From NCBI RefSeq assembly GCF_019856455.1, contig NZ_CP082205.1, positions 806,001 through 870,000 of the forward strand: a stretch of 64,000 nucleotides of DNA. Direction: 5' to 3'. Below, in pieces: positions 10,173-17,492 of this stretch. This DNA comes from Streptococcus suis (lineage in GTDB: Bacteria; Bacillota; Bacilli; Lactobacillales; Streptococcaceae). Both the position numbers and the translations under genes were made by a program. Numbering within the stretch: the stretch's first letter is position 1; each line of letters opens with the position of its first letter. A model generated the notes under the pieces. That model ran no database searches and had not been told where the DNA came from. It saw only the letters and a program-made list of their open reading frames with translations.

Positions 10173-11090
10173 TTGACAAAATTTCGACATAGCATCAGCC
10201 CTATGGCTGACATCGCAGCTAAGAAAATTTTCAGTGACCATGAAATTACCATTGATTTCATTGAGACCTTTCTGGGCTTTCGTCCCAAGTCTGTCCAGAT
10301 TTTAAATGGAACGATTGCTGATTTGAAGAAAGAACGTGAGGGCTATTTTAGCACAACGGTGGATGTTTTAGCGAGATTGGACGACGGGACTCAGGTTATC
10401 ATTGAAATTCAGGTGGTCCATCAACACAGCTTTATCAAACGTCTCTGGACTTACTCTTGTCAGCACTTGGTCAAGGATTTGCCTAATGTTCGTGACAAGG
10501 TCAAACGAACCCATGACATGTATGATAAGATTTCACCTGTTTATTCCATAGCCTTGGTCGCCACCCAGTATTTCGACGATAAGCAGCCCATCCATTCCTT
10601 TGTCTTGACAGCTGAGGAAAATGGACAGGTGTTGGAAATTCCGTTTGGAGAGCAAGGGGAGATGAAGAAACCATTTGAAATGGTTATTATTGAATTGAAC
10701 AAGCTGAGTGAGGGAAAATTGGCTAAGAACCAACGCTTGTGGATGGAATTTTTTGCCAATCGTGAATTTAGCCAGCAACAAACAGACGCTATCAGCAGGG
10801 CCGAACACCTGCTGGATAGAAATACATGGACAGAGGAGGAAAGGAAGATGATTGATCAATTAGCCTACAGTGCCGCCAATCATTTTGGTGAATTGGAGAC
10901 TTCTTTCATACTAGGTAGAAAGCGTGGTCAGGAAGAGGGACGGTTAGAAGGACGGGCAGAAGGTCGATTAGAAGGTCAGCTCAAGATTGCTCGGCAGATG
11001 TTAGTAGAAGGTTTCGCTGATGAAATGATAGCGAGACTGACAGGACTAAGCCAGGAAGACTTGGATGGTTTGAAAGGTGAGCGAAAATGA
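10173..11090 (+). CDS. Rpn-family PD-(D/E)XK nuclease (putative toxin)
   Basis: The likely start is TTG at 10173, with GGAGGA at 10161-10166. Earlier in-frame starts lack a ribosome site and would overlap the promoter. The 305-residue protein begins M-T-K-F-R-H-S-I-S-P-M-A-D and has the fold signature of PDDEXK transposase/Rpn proteins: Asp64 in T-V-D-V-L-A-R, then E78-I-Q80 at the strand end (E-x-Q in place of E-x-K). The C-terminal 80 residues start at an internal Met preceded by AGGAGG and contain four-residue R-L-E-G/R-A-E-G repeats, as in the separately made RpnS antitoxin module described for Rpn systems. Rpn proteins are DNA endonucleases implicated in recombination and phage defence. 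A defence role here is inferred. Three extra copies of the C-terminal module follow. Confidence 0.85.
   Translation: MTKFRHSISPMADIAAKKIFSDHEITIDFIETFLGFRPKSVQILNGTIADLKKEREGYFSTTVDVLARLDDGTQVIIEIQVVHQHSFIKRLWTYSCQHLVKDLPNVRDKVKRTHDMYDKISPVYSIALVATQYFDDKQPIHSFVLTAEENGQVLEIPFGEQGEMKKPFEMVIIELNKLSEGKLAKNQRLWMEFFANREFSQQQTDAISRAEHLLDRNTWTEEERKMIDQLAYSAANHFGELETSFILGRKRGQEEGRLEGRAEGRLEGQLKIARQMLVEGFADEMIARLTGLSQEDLDGLKGERK
10848..11090 (+). CDS. Internal RpnS-like ORF 1 (in frame inside Rpn gene)
   Basis: The ATG at 10848 is in frame with the nuclease gene and has AGGAGG at 10834-10839, eight bases upstream, which is an ideal ribosome site for an internal start. It would give an 80-residue protein, M-I-D-Q-L-A-Y-S..., with three x-x-E-G repeats (RLEG, RAEG, RLEG) after R-G-Q-E-E-G. 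The same protein sequence is repeated three times downstream as separate ORFs that all start at this Met, which supports the start as real. By analogy with reported Rpn gene-within-gene systems it would bind and block the full-length nuclease. Confidence 0.75.
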   Translation: MIDQLAYSAANHFGELETSFILGRKRGQEEGRLEGRAEGRLEGQLKIARQMLVEGFADEMIARLTGLSQEDLDGLKGERK

Positions 11091-11341
11091 TTGATCAACT
11101 AGCCTACAGTGCCGCCAATTATTTTGGTGAATTGGAGACTTCTTTCATACTAGGTAGAAAGCGTGGTCAGGAAGAGGGACGGTTAGAAGGACGGGCAGAA
11201 GGTCGGTTAGAAGGCCGATTAGAAGGTCAGCTCAAGATTGCTCGGCAGATGTTAGTAGAAGGTTTCGCTGATGAAATGATAGCGAGACTGACAGGACTAA
11301 GCCAGGAAGACTTGGATGGTTTGAAAGGTGAGCGAAAATGA
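11087..11341 (+). CDS. Free-standing RpnS-like module 2
   Basis: The 84-residue ORF overlaps the Rpn stop as ATGA, with AGGTGA six bases before the ATG, so translation should be coupled. The sequence is nearly identical to the Rpn C-terminus (one H to Y change near the start) but has four x-x-E-G repeats instead of three. It has no nuclease domain. Confidence 0.75.
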   Translation: MIDQLAYSAANYFGELETSFILGRKRGQEEGRLEGRAEGRLEGRLEGQLKIARQMLVEGFADEMIARLTGLSQEDLDGLKGERK

Positions 11342-11604
11342 TTGATCAACTAGCCTACAGTGCCGCCAATCATTTTGGTGAATTGGAGACTTCTTTCATA
11401 CTAGGTAGAAAGCGTGGTCAGGAAGAAGGTATGGCTCAAGGACTTCAAAAGGGTATTCAAAAAGGTCGAGCAGAAGGTATGCTGGATGGTCAGCTCAAGG
11501 TTGCTCGGCAGATGTTAGTAGAAGGTTTCGCTGATGAAATGATAGCGAGACTGACAGGACTAAGCCAGGAAGATTTGGATGGTTTGAAAGGTGAGCGAAA
11601 ATGA
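11338..11604 (+). CDS. Free-standing RpnS-like module 3
   Basis: The 88-residue ORF is again coupled to the previous one by ATGA. Flanks are near identical to modules 1 and 2, but the repeat tract is divergent: five units, MAQG, LQKG, IQKG, RAEG and MLDG. Because only the tract differs, it looks like an allele swapped in by recombination, or a product of selection for a different binding specificity. Confidence 0.75.
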   Translation: MIDQLAYSAANHFGELETSFILGRKRGQEEGMAQGLQKGIQKGRAEGMLDGQLKVARQMLVEGFADEMIARLTGLSQEDLDGLKGERK

Positions 11605-11864
11605 TTGATCAACTAGCCTATAGTGCCGCCAATCATTTTGGTGAATTAGAGACTTCTTTCATACTAGGCAGAAAGCGTGGTCAGGAAGAGGGCCGGTTAG
11701 AAGGACGGGCAGAAGGTCGATTAGAAGGTCAGCTCAAGATTGCTCGGCAGATGTTAGTAGAAAGTTTCGCTGATGAAATGATAGCGAGACTGACAGGACT
11801 AAGCCAGGAAGATTTGGATGGTTTGAAGACCGGAAGATTGGATGTGACAAAAGCTGATTTTTAG
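11601..11864 (+). CDS. Free-standing RpnS-like module 4 (diverged tail)
   Basis: The 87-residue ORF is coupled by ATGA to module 3. The tract is RLEG, RAEG, RLEG, as in module 1. After D-L-D-G-L-K the common G-E-R-K end is replaced by T-G-R-L-D-V-T-K-A-D-F, and V-E-G-F is changed to V-E-S-F. The tail may be the original 3' end of an ancestral Rpn gene, with the upstream copies arising by unequal recombination. Confidence 0.72.
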   Translation: MIDQLAYSAANHFGELETSFILGRKRGQEEGRLEGRAEGRLEGQLKIARQMLVESFADEMIARLTGLSQEDLDGLKTGRLDVTKADF

Positions 11865-12063
11865 AATTGAATGTTGAGCATCCAAAGAGCAGCTGAGTGA
11901 GACGGACGAATTAAAGAATTTTCTATGGTCATCTGTGTTGTTTCAAACGATGGGAGTCAGGAATTGCGTTATTTTAGTTGCAGTTTTTGTTAGCTTGGAA
12001 TGATTTAGTGCGTGACAATTCTTCATCAATGCATCACATTTTAGCACCTGGAGGTGATGGTGA

Positions 12064-12894
12064 ATGAGCAAAGGGGAAAAAGAAGAATAATCTCTTTTTC
12101 TACTTGATTTTTATAATCGGATTTGGAATTTTACTCTATCCCCACATTTCAAATTTCTACTATCGTTATGAGGCGACGCACATTGTAACGGATTTTGACC
12201 AAGCCAAGTCAGGCTTAGCTTCAGCTGAAATCAAGCAACGTTTGGATTTGGCTCATGCTTTTAACGAAAGTTTACACAATGTTCTTGCGGAAGATCCCTA
12301 TAGTCGTTCTCGTCACGAGGCCGGTCGGGCGGAATATGCACGGATGTTGGAAATCCATGAACGGATAGGACATGTCGAGATTCCTAAGATTGAGGTAGAT
12401 ATTCCCATGTATGCTGGGACTTCAGAGGAGGTCTTGCAGAAAGGGATTGGGCATTTAGAGGGGACTTCCCTACCTGTTGGCGGTCAGGATACCATAGTGT
12501 ATTAACGGCTCATTCTGGTCTACCCAAGGCACGCTTGTTTACGGATTTGCATCGTTTAAAGCTAGGAGATGAATTTTATATTCACAATATCGGAGACGTA
12601 TTGGCTTATGAAGTGGATCAAATCTTGGTGGTTGAGCCGAGTAATTTTTCTCAATTATTGGTTGTTCCAAACCAAGATTATGTAACCTTATTGACTTGTA
12701 CGCCTTATATGGTGAATACACATCGACTTTTGGTGCGAGGACATCGCATTCCTTATGTGGAAGAAGAACATCGCAAGGCAACGGATCAGGCTGAGAAACG
12801 GATTTTGATACGCTATCTTTTATATGCTTTAGGCATGCTTGTTGCCATTGGCTTGATTTTTGTCTTGACTAAAAGGAAGAGGAGGACGAAATGA
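12064..12894 (+). pseudogene. srtB: First class C sortase, frameshifted twice (srtB position)
   Basis: The start is probably ATG 12064, nine bases after GGAGG at 12050-12054. The frame breaks in the run GGGGAAAAA (about 12073-12081): with one base fewer it would read M-S-K-G-K-K-K-N-N-L-F-F-Y, joining the sortase frame at about 12080. The second break is near 12494, where the frame stops at V-Y, just before the catalytic region. Adding one base restores H-S-V-L-T-A-H-S-G-L-P, as in the next gene. The rest (to 12894) keeps T-L-L-T-C-T-P-Y-M-V-N-T-H-R with the catalytic Cys and Arg. As sequenced, no protein with both His and Cys can be made without two frameshifts. The name rests on its being first of three tandem class C sortases. 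Sequencing error at the homopolymer is possible. Confidence 0.78.
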
Positions 12895-13748
12895 TGAAGA
12901 ACCTGCTGGAATCTAATCGCTTTCTTCAAAAGAAGTTGGTCCTGCGTTTGATTTTTGTGTTGGGACTGCTCATAACGCTCTATCCTTTATGTTCTCATCT
13001 ATACTATCGCTACGAGGCAGAACAGGAAGTGCAGGAGTTTTATCAACTAGCCAAAGACCTACCGACTCAAGAGGTGTTAAATCGTCTCGAATTGGCTAGG
13101 GCCTATAATAAGACCTTGAATCCAAGAAAATTACAGGATCCCTATTCAGAGGAGGAAAAGGCTGGTCTAGCAGAGTACGCTCGTATGTTGGAGGTCAAGG
13201 AGAAAATTGGCTATGTCGAGATTCCGAAACTAAATGAAAAAATCCCTGTCTATGCAGGAACATCCGAGGAAGTCTTACAAAAGGGAGTTGGTCACTTGGA
13301 AGGTTCTTCCTTGCCTGTCGGTGGTGCCAATAGCCATACGGTCTTGACAGCTCATCGAGGTCTTCCCACGGCCTCTCTTTTTACCAATTTGGATCAACTC
13401 AAGCTAGGAGATCGCTTTTATATTCATAATATTGCTGAGATTTTGGCCTATGAAGTAGATCAGATTTTAGTTGTTGAACCTAGTGATTTTGAACCTGTGT
13501 TGGTGGTAGAAGAAAAGGATTATGCCACTCTTTTGACCTGTACTCCTTATATGGTCAATAGCCATCGCTTGTTGGTCAGGGGGCATCGGATTTCCTATGT
13601 TCCAGAGGTGCATGAGGAAGAAGAACCAGGTTTCTTTGTCGATAGGATGCTTTTATCCTATCTGGTAGCTGCTCTTCTCCTTATTCTCTTATTGGCAGGC
13701 TACCTCCTATTCCGAAGAAGAAAAGCGACTAGGAGGAGACGGTCATGA
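12891..13748 (+). CDS. srtC: Class C (pilus) sortase, second
   Basis: The 285-residue protein starts within the end of the preceding gene (ATGA overlap). An N-terminal membrane anchor lies at about 17-38, and the flexible lid motif Asp-Pro-Tyr is at 83-85. The catalytic residues are His155 (L-T-A-H-R), Cys217 (T-L-L-T-C) and Arg226 (S-H-R-L-L-V-R). A second C-terminal membrane segment is followed by a very basic tail. These are class C features: the enzyme cleaves pilin sorting signals and joins the threonine to the lysine of the next Y-P-K-N pilin motif. It shares most of its sequence with the frameshifted gene before it, so it may compensate for the loss of that gene. Confidence 0.88.
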   Translation: MMKNLLESNRFLQKKLVLRLIFVLGLLITLYPLCSHLYYRYEAEQEVQEFYQLAKDLPTQEVLNRLELARAYNKTLNPRKLQDPYSEEEKAGLAEYARMLEVKEKIGYVEIPKLNEKIPVYAGTSEEVLQKGVGHLEGSSLPVGGANSHTVLTAHRGLPTASLFTNLDQLKLGDRFYIHNIAEILAYEVDQILVVEPSDFEPVLVVEEKDYATLLTCTPYMVNSHRLLVRGHRISYVPEVHEEEEPGFFVDRMLLSYLVAALLLILLLAGYLLFRRRKATRRRRS

Positions 13749-14596
13749 AGTTGAAAATTGTTGGCTATCTATTGATGATAGTGGGATTATTGTTGCCCTT
13801 ATTATTGTTCAGCAATATGACAGTTCATGAGGTGAGGGAATTTTTTGCTTACCAGAGCTACAAAAAAATGGAGTCAGGCTTTTCAAAGAAAGAGGAAGAG
13901 GTCATTGAACACTATCAAGAAGCGGTGCGGAGTGGTCAACTGGCAACAGTTGATCCCTTTGCTGAGACTAGGAAAGATGAGCAGTCCGTATCTGATTTTG
14001 GAGATACCATCATCGGCTATGTAAGCATTCCTAGTCTTGAAATCCGCCAACCTATTCGGGTGGGAGCCAGTGATTCCCATCTTGATCAGGGTGTAGCGGT
14101 GGTGTCAGGAACGGACTTGCCTTTCGGAGGTCTGGATCGTCGTAGTGTGCTGGCTGGCCACAGAAGTTGGTATAGTGATTTGCGTTTTTTCCGATTGAAT
14201 GAAATGCGTGAAGGCGATGAGATTTTTGTTGAAATTGGTGAAAAAGTAGTCACCTATCGGGTCAAAAATACAGAAATCATCAAGGCAACCGATTGGCAGA
14301 AATTGCTTCCGATAGAAAAACAGGATGTCTTGACCCTGTTGACCTGTGATCCATTGGTTCCGCCCTTTGATTATCGTCTTTTGGTCAATGCCTATCGCTA
14401 TCATGATAGTAGCGAGCAGGCAGTATCAGCTTCAGAAGAAAAAAGACAGTCTAGTCAAGCAGTGCTGGAATCTTATCGCAAGAAAGGTGTAAGCTTCATC
14501 GCCTATCTGACCCTTTTAGGCTGGATTTTGTTTGTCTATCTTGCCTACAAGTTGCTCAAGCTTGTGAGAGAGTGTCAAATTACTAAAGTACTATAA
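13745..14596 (+). CDS. srtD: Class C (pilus) sortase, third
   Basis: The 283-residue protein overlaps the preceding sortase by four bases. The N-terminal membrane segment is at about 4-24, and the lid motif Asp-Pro-Phe is at 70-72. Catalytic residues are His139 (L-A-G-H-R), Cys201 (T-L-L-T-C-D-P) and Arg211 (Y-R-L-L-V-N). A membrane segment lies near the C-terminus. It is clearly diverged from the other two, which suggests a different substrate, such as adding the tip or minor subunit. That division of labour is inference from other pilus islands. Confidence 0.87.
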   Translation: MKLKIVGYLLMIVGLLLPLLLFSNMTVHEVREFFAYQSYKKMESGFSKKEEEVIEHYQEAVRSGQLATVDPFAETRKDEQSVSDFGDTIIGYVSIPSLEIRQPIRVGASDSHLDQGVAVVSGTDLPFGGLDRRSVLAGHRSWYSDLRFFRLNEMREGDEIFVEIGEKVVTYRVKNTEIIKATDWQKLLPIEKQDVLTLLTCDPLVPPFDYRLLVNAYRYHDSSEQAVSASEEKRQSSQAVLESYRKKGVSFIAYLTLLGWILFVYLAYKLLKLVRECQITKVL

Positions 14597-14620
14597 GTTT
14601 GCTATAACAGGAATAAGAGA

Positions 14621-14669
14621 AAAAAGACTTAGAGAACCACCGTTTCTGATGGCTGTTCTAAGTCTTTTT
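14621..14669. terminator. Bidirectional terminator between srtD and exoA
   Basis: Arms of 13 bp, 14621-14633 and 14657-14669, carry A-runs on the left and T-runs on the right, so the hairpin can end both the sortase operon and the converging exoA transcript. Confidence 0.75.
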
Positions 14670-14688
14670 GTTTGGTGAACTGTATTAT

Positions 14689-15516
14689 TTATAGCTCAAT
14701 TTCCATGACAATCGGTGTATGGTCTTGGCGGGCACCAGAATCAATCATATCTGACTTGGTTACCTTATCAGCGATACGGTCGCTGACAAGCCAGTAATCA
14801 ATTCTCCAGCCTGTGTTGTTGATTTTGCTGGTACGGCTGCGTTGTGCCCACCAAGTATAAGCGTTGAGGACATCCCCGTGTAAGTGGCGGAAGGTATCTG
14901 TAAAACCTTTTGCTAGAAGATTTGTAAAACCTTGACGTTCTTCATCTGTAAATCCTGGAGATTGACGGTTACTTGCGGGATTAGCAAGGTCAATTTCCTT
15001 GTGAGCAACGTTGTAGTCACCTGTGGCTAAGACAGGCTTTTGGCTATCAAGTTTTGCTAAGTAGTCAGCATACTGAACGTCCCAGATTTGACGGTCAGCA
15101 AGCCGTTTCAAGCCATCACCAGCATTTGGCGTATAAACTTGTGTGACATAGAAGTCATCAAATTCTAGCGTGATGATACGCCCTTCAGAATCCATGGTTG
15201 TTGGAGCACCAATCTCAGGGAAGGTAATGGTTGGAGTTAGATGGTTTTTGTAGAGGAAGAGTGTACCAGCATAGCCTTTGCGAGCTGGTTCTACAGATGA
15301 ACGCCAGGTATTTGCGTAACCTGGGAAGTAGCTTTCAAGGATTTCCAAGTGTTTTTTTGTCGGTCCCTTGTCAGAGAGTTTGGTTTCTTGAATGGCGATA
15401 ATATCGGCATCTTCAGCAACTAGCGTGTCAATGACGGCACGGGATAGGAGGGCGCGTGGGGATTCAGCTGTCAGAGCAGCATTGAGGGAATCAATGTTCC
15501 AAGAAATGAGTTTCAT
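14689..15516 (-). CDS. exoA: Exodeoxyribonuclease III family (ExoA)
   Basis: The 275-residue protein has the endonuclease/exonuclease/phosphatase fold: M-K-L-I-S-W-N-I-D at the start, the metal-binding Glu in A-I-Q-E-T-K-L, Y-T-P-N-A-G-D, T-G-D-Y-N-V-A, and the C-terminal D-H-T-P-I-V-M-E with catalytic Asp-His. It would cut at abasic sites in base excision repair. It is transcribed convergently with the sortases, and its length is normal for the family. Confidence 0.93.
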   Translation of the reverse strand: MKLISWNIDSLNAALTAESPRALLSRAVIDTLVAEDADIIAIQETKLSDKGPTKKHLEILESYFPGYANTWRSSVEPARKGYAGTLFLYKNHLTPTITFPEIGAPTTMDSEGRIITLEFDDFYVTQVYTPNAGDGLKRLADRQIWDVQYADYLAKLDSQKPVLATGDYNVAHKEIDLANPASNRQSPGFTDEERQGFTNLLAKGFTDTFRHLHGDVLNAYTWWAQRSRTSKINNTGWRIDYWLVSDRIADKVTKSDMIDSGARQDHTPIVMEIEL

Positions 15517-15671
15517 AATTTTCCTTTTCTAGTCTGTTACTGTTTTACATTATACCAAAAATCAAACTTGCAGGCGAATATGGAAACTTGAAAAAAATTT
15601 TATAATTTTTGTATTATAACATTAAAATTGTGATACAATAGAACTAATAAATCTGTGTCAAGGAGGTTATT

Positions 15672-17333
15672 ATGAAAAGAAAATTATTTGTTTTTGCCTG
15701 GTTAGCCCTAGTTTTGGAAATGCTAATCTACTACTGGTACCAGTTGCCTGCTTTAAATATTTTGAGTGTGGACTTCTGGATATTTTTCCTTCAATCTGTC
15801 GGATTGGTTTGGCTCATACTTTCCATGTTCAGCTCCAAAGGTGCTTTTCAAAAGGTGACTAAGATTTCCGGTCGCCAGAGACAAGTAGATACCTATCAGA
15901 TTAAAACCTCGCAACTACCAGCTTACTTAAAATGGTTGGGACGAATTTGGGTATTGGTTGTCCTGGGTTTGTTGGGGCTGGGGCTTATTAACTCACGTGT
16001 ATTTCGTGCTAAGGATTACGCTGCTGTCATAAGCGTTAAGGATGCGGATTTTAAAGCAGATTTTCCCGAAACAGACATATCCAAATTGGCCCTCCTAGAT
16101 CGCGCCTCAGCCGAAAAAATCGGTGACACCTATCTTGGCACCATTGACAAGGTTTCCCAGTTTGGCATTTCGGACGATTATCGCCAGATTACTATCGGTC
16201 AGCAACCGTTCCGTGTATCGCCTTTGGAATATAAGAATTTTTGGAAATGGCTGAGCAACCATCAAGATGGGATTGGTTACTACGTGAAGGTTAATCAGAC
16301 AACAGGGAAGGCAGAACTTGCCAAGTTGAGCAAAGCCATGCACTATTCAGATTCTGAATTTTTGCTGAATGATACCTTACGTCATCTTCGCCTGCAATAC
16401 CCGACAACTATTTTTGGGAAACCATCCTTCGAAGTGGATGACCAAGGAAATCCATATTATATTGCAACGATTTACGAGCCAAAATTTGGACTTTCATCAA
16501 ATGATCCGATTGGTGCTATTGTATTGGATGCAGTAACAGGCGAAAGTAAGAAGTATAGTCTGGAAGATATTCCAGAGTGGGTAGACCGTGTTTATTCGGC
16601 AAACAATGTTATCAGCCGTGTAGATGACCACTATACTTATCAAAATGGTTTCTGGAATACCATTTTCAGTCAAACTGGTGTGAAAAATACAACAGACAGC
16701 TATAATTATATTTCTATCGGCTCAGATATTTATCTCTACACAGGTATCACCTCAGCAACTGCTGATTCATCCAACCTTGGATTTATTCTTGTCAATATGA
16801 GAACTCGTGAAATTACCAACTACAAATTGGCTTCAGCGACTGAAACAGCAGCGCAAGAGTCCGCAGAAGGTGAAGTGCAGGAAAAAGGCTATAAAGCCAC
16901 TGCTCCAAGCCTAGTTAAGTTGGCAGATACAGCCTACTATCTGGTTTCTCTCAAAGACGACGCTGGCCTGGTCAAATCCTATGCATTGGTCGATGCGGAA
17001 GATTACCAGCAAGTGACAGTCAACAATGACGTGGCGTCCCTTATTTCTCAAGTCACAGGAACGGATGCTTCTAGCCTTTCAGGATTGACGGTGACTGAAA
17101 ATGAAGAAGTTGGTGAACAGACTGAGGTTATCAGTGGAAAAGTAGAAGCTTTAGCGAGTCAAATAATTGGCGGTGCGACAATCTACTATATTGAGTCTGA
17201 GGGCAAGATTTATAAAGTCAAAGCAACGGAAGATAGTACAGATCGTTTACCGTTTATCAAAGTAGGAGATCACTTTAGCGGTCAGTTAGATAAGAAAAAT
17301 TATCTTAAAAACTTTAAGGTTAATCCAGAATAA
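15672..17333 (+). CDS. Membrane protein with large outer domain, function unknown
   Basis: The 553-residue protein starts at ATG 15672 with AAGGAGG nine bases upstream. Three hydrophobic segments lie in the first 125 residues (about 5-22, 32-52 and 92-112), followed by a long polar domain of about 420 residues with no cysteine-rich or catalytic motif I recognise. Stretches such as G-A-I-V-L-D-A-V-T-G-E-S-K-K-Y and later P-F-I-K-V-G-D-H-F have a beta-rich, PepSY-like look, but this is weak. It stands alone between exoA and the amino-acid permease. Confidence 0.75.
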   Translation: MKRKLFVFAWLALVLEMLIYYWYQLPALNILSVDFWIFFLQSVGLVWLILSMFSSKGAFQKVTKISGRQRQVDTYQIKTSQLPAYLKWLGRIWVLVVLGLLGLGLINSRVFRAKDYAAVISVKDADFKADFPETDISKLALLDRASAEKIGDTYLGTIDKVSQFGISDDYRQITIGQQPFRVSPLEYKNFWKWLSNHQDGIGYYVKVNQTTGKAELAKLSKAMHYSDSEFLLNDTLRHLRLQYPTTIFGKPSFEVDDQGNPYYIATIYEPKFGLSSNDPIGAIVLDAVTGESKKYSLEDIPEWVDRVYSANNVISRVDDHYTYQNGFWNTIFSQTGVKNTTDSYNYISIGSDIYLYTGITSATADSSNLGFILVNMRTREITNYKLASATETAAQESAEGEVQEKGYKATAPSLVKLADTAYYLVSLKDDAGLVKSYALVDAEDYQQVTVNNDVASLISQVTGTDASSLSGLTVTENEEVGEQTEVISGKVEALASQIIGGATIYYIESEGKIYKVKATEDSTDRLPFIKVGDHFSGQLDKKNYLKNFKVNPE

Positions 17334-17340
17334 TAAGAAG

Positions 17341-17373
17341 AAAGAGTGAGGTAGAAAAGCCTTGCTCTTTTGC
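17341..17373 (+). terminator. Possible terminator
   Basis: Arms 17341-17351 and 17360-17370 pair over 11 bp with two G-T pairs, followed by TGCTTG. The T-tract is poor. Confidence 0.4.
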
Positions 17374-17405
17374 TTGTCATCACCCATGCGAGATATTTCA
17401 ACTTA

Positions 17406-17414
17406 TGGTATAAT
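17406..17414 (+). promoter_or_regulatory. Extended -10 promoter of the permease gene
   Basis: TGGTATAAT is an extended -10 about 79 bp before the GTG start. No -35 is seen at normal spacing. Confidence 0.55.
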
Positions 17415-17492
17415 GGGGCGTTGTGGTTCTTTGACAGGAATCCGTAGATTGTTCTGTCGAGTATCCATATTCTTATTCTGAAGGAGAATTTT

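Larger units (their letters stand above)
10848..11864 (+). repeat. Tandem array of four C-terminal Rpn modules
   Basis: Units begin at 10848, 11087, 11338 and 11601 and are 239, 251, 263 and 264 bp long. Their flanks are almost identical at DNA level. Length differences come from the four-codon repeats in the middle of each unit. Unit lengths are not all equal, but each keeps its own frame, start and stop. Confidence 0.88.

Noticed and set aside
10848..11864. CRISPR-like or simple satellite array
   Set aside because: The repeated units are 239-264 bp, coding, and joined by ATGA overlaps. There are no short direct repeats with unique spacers.
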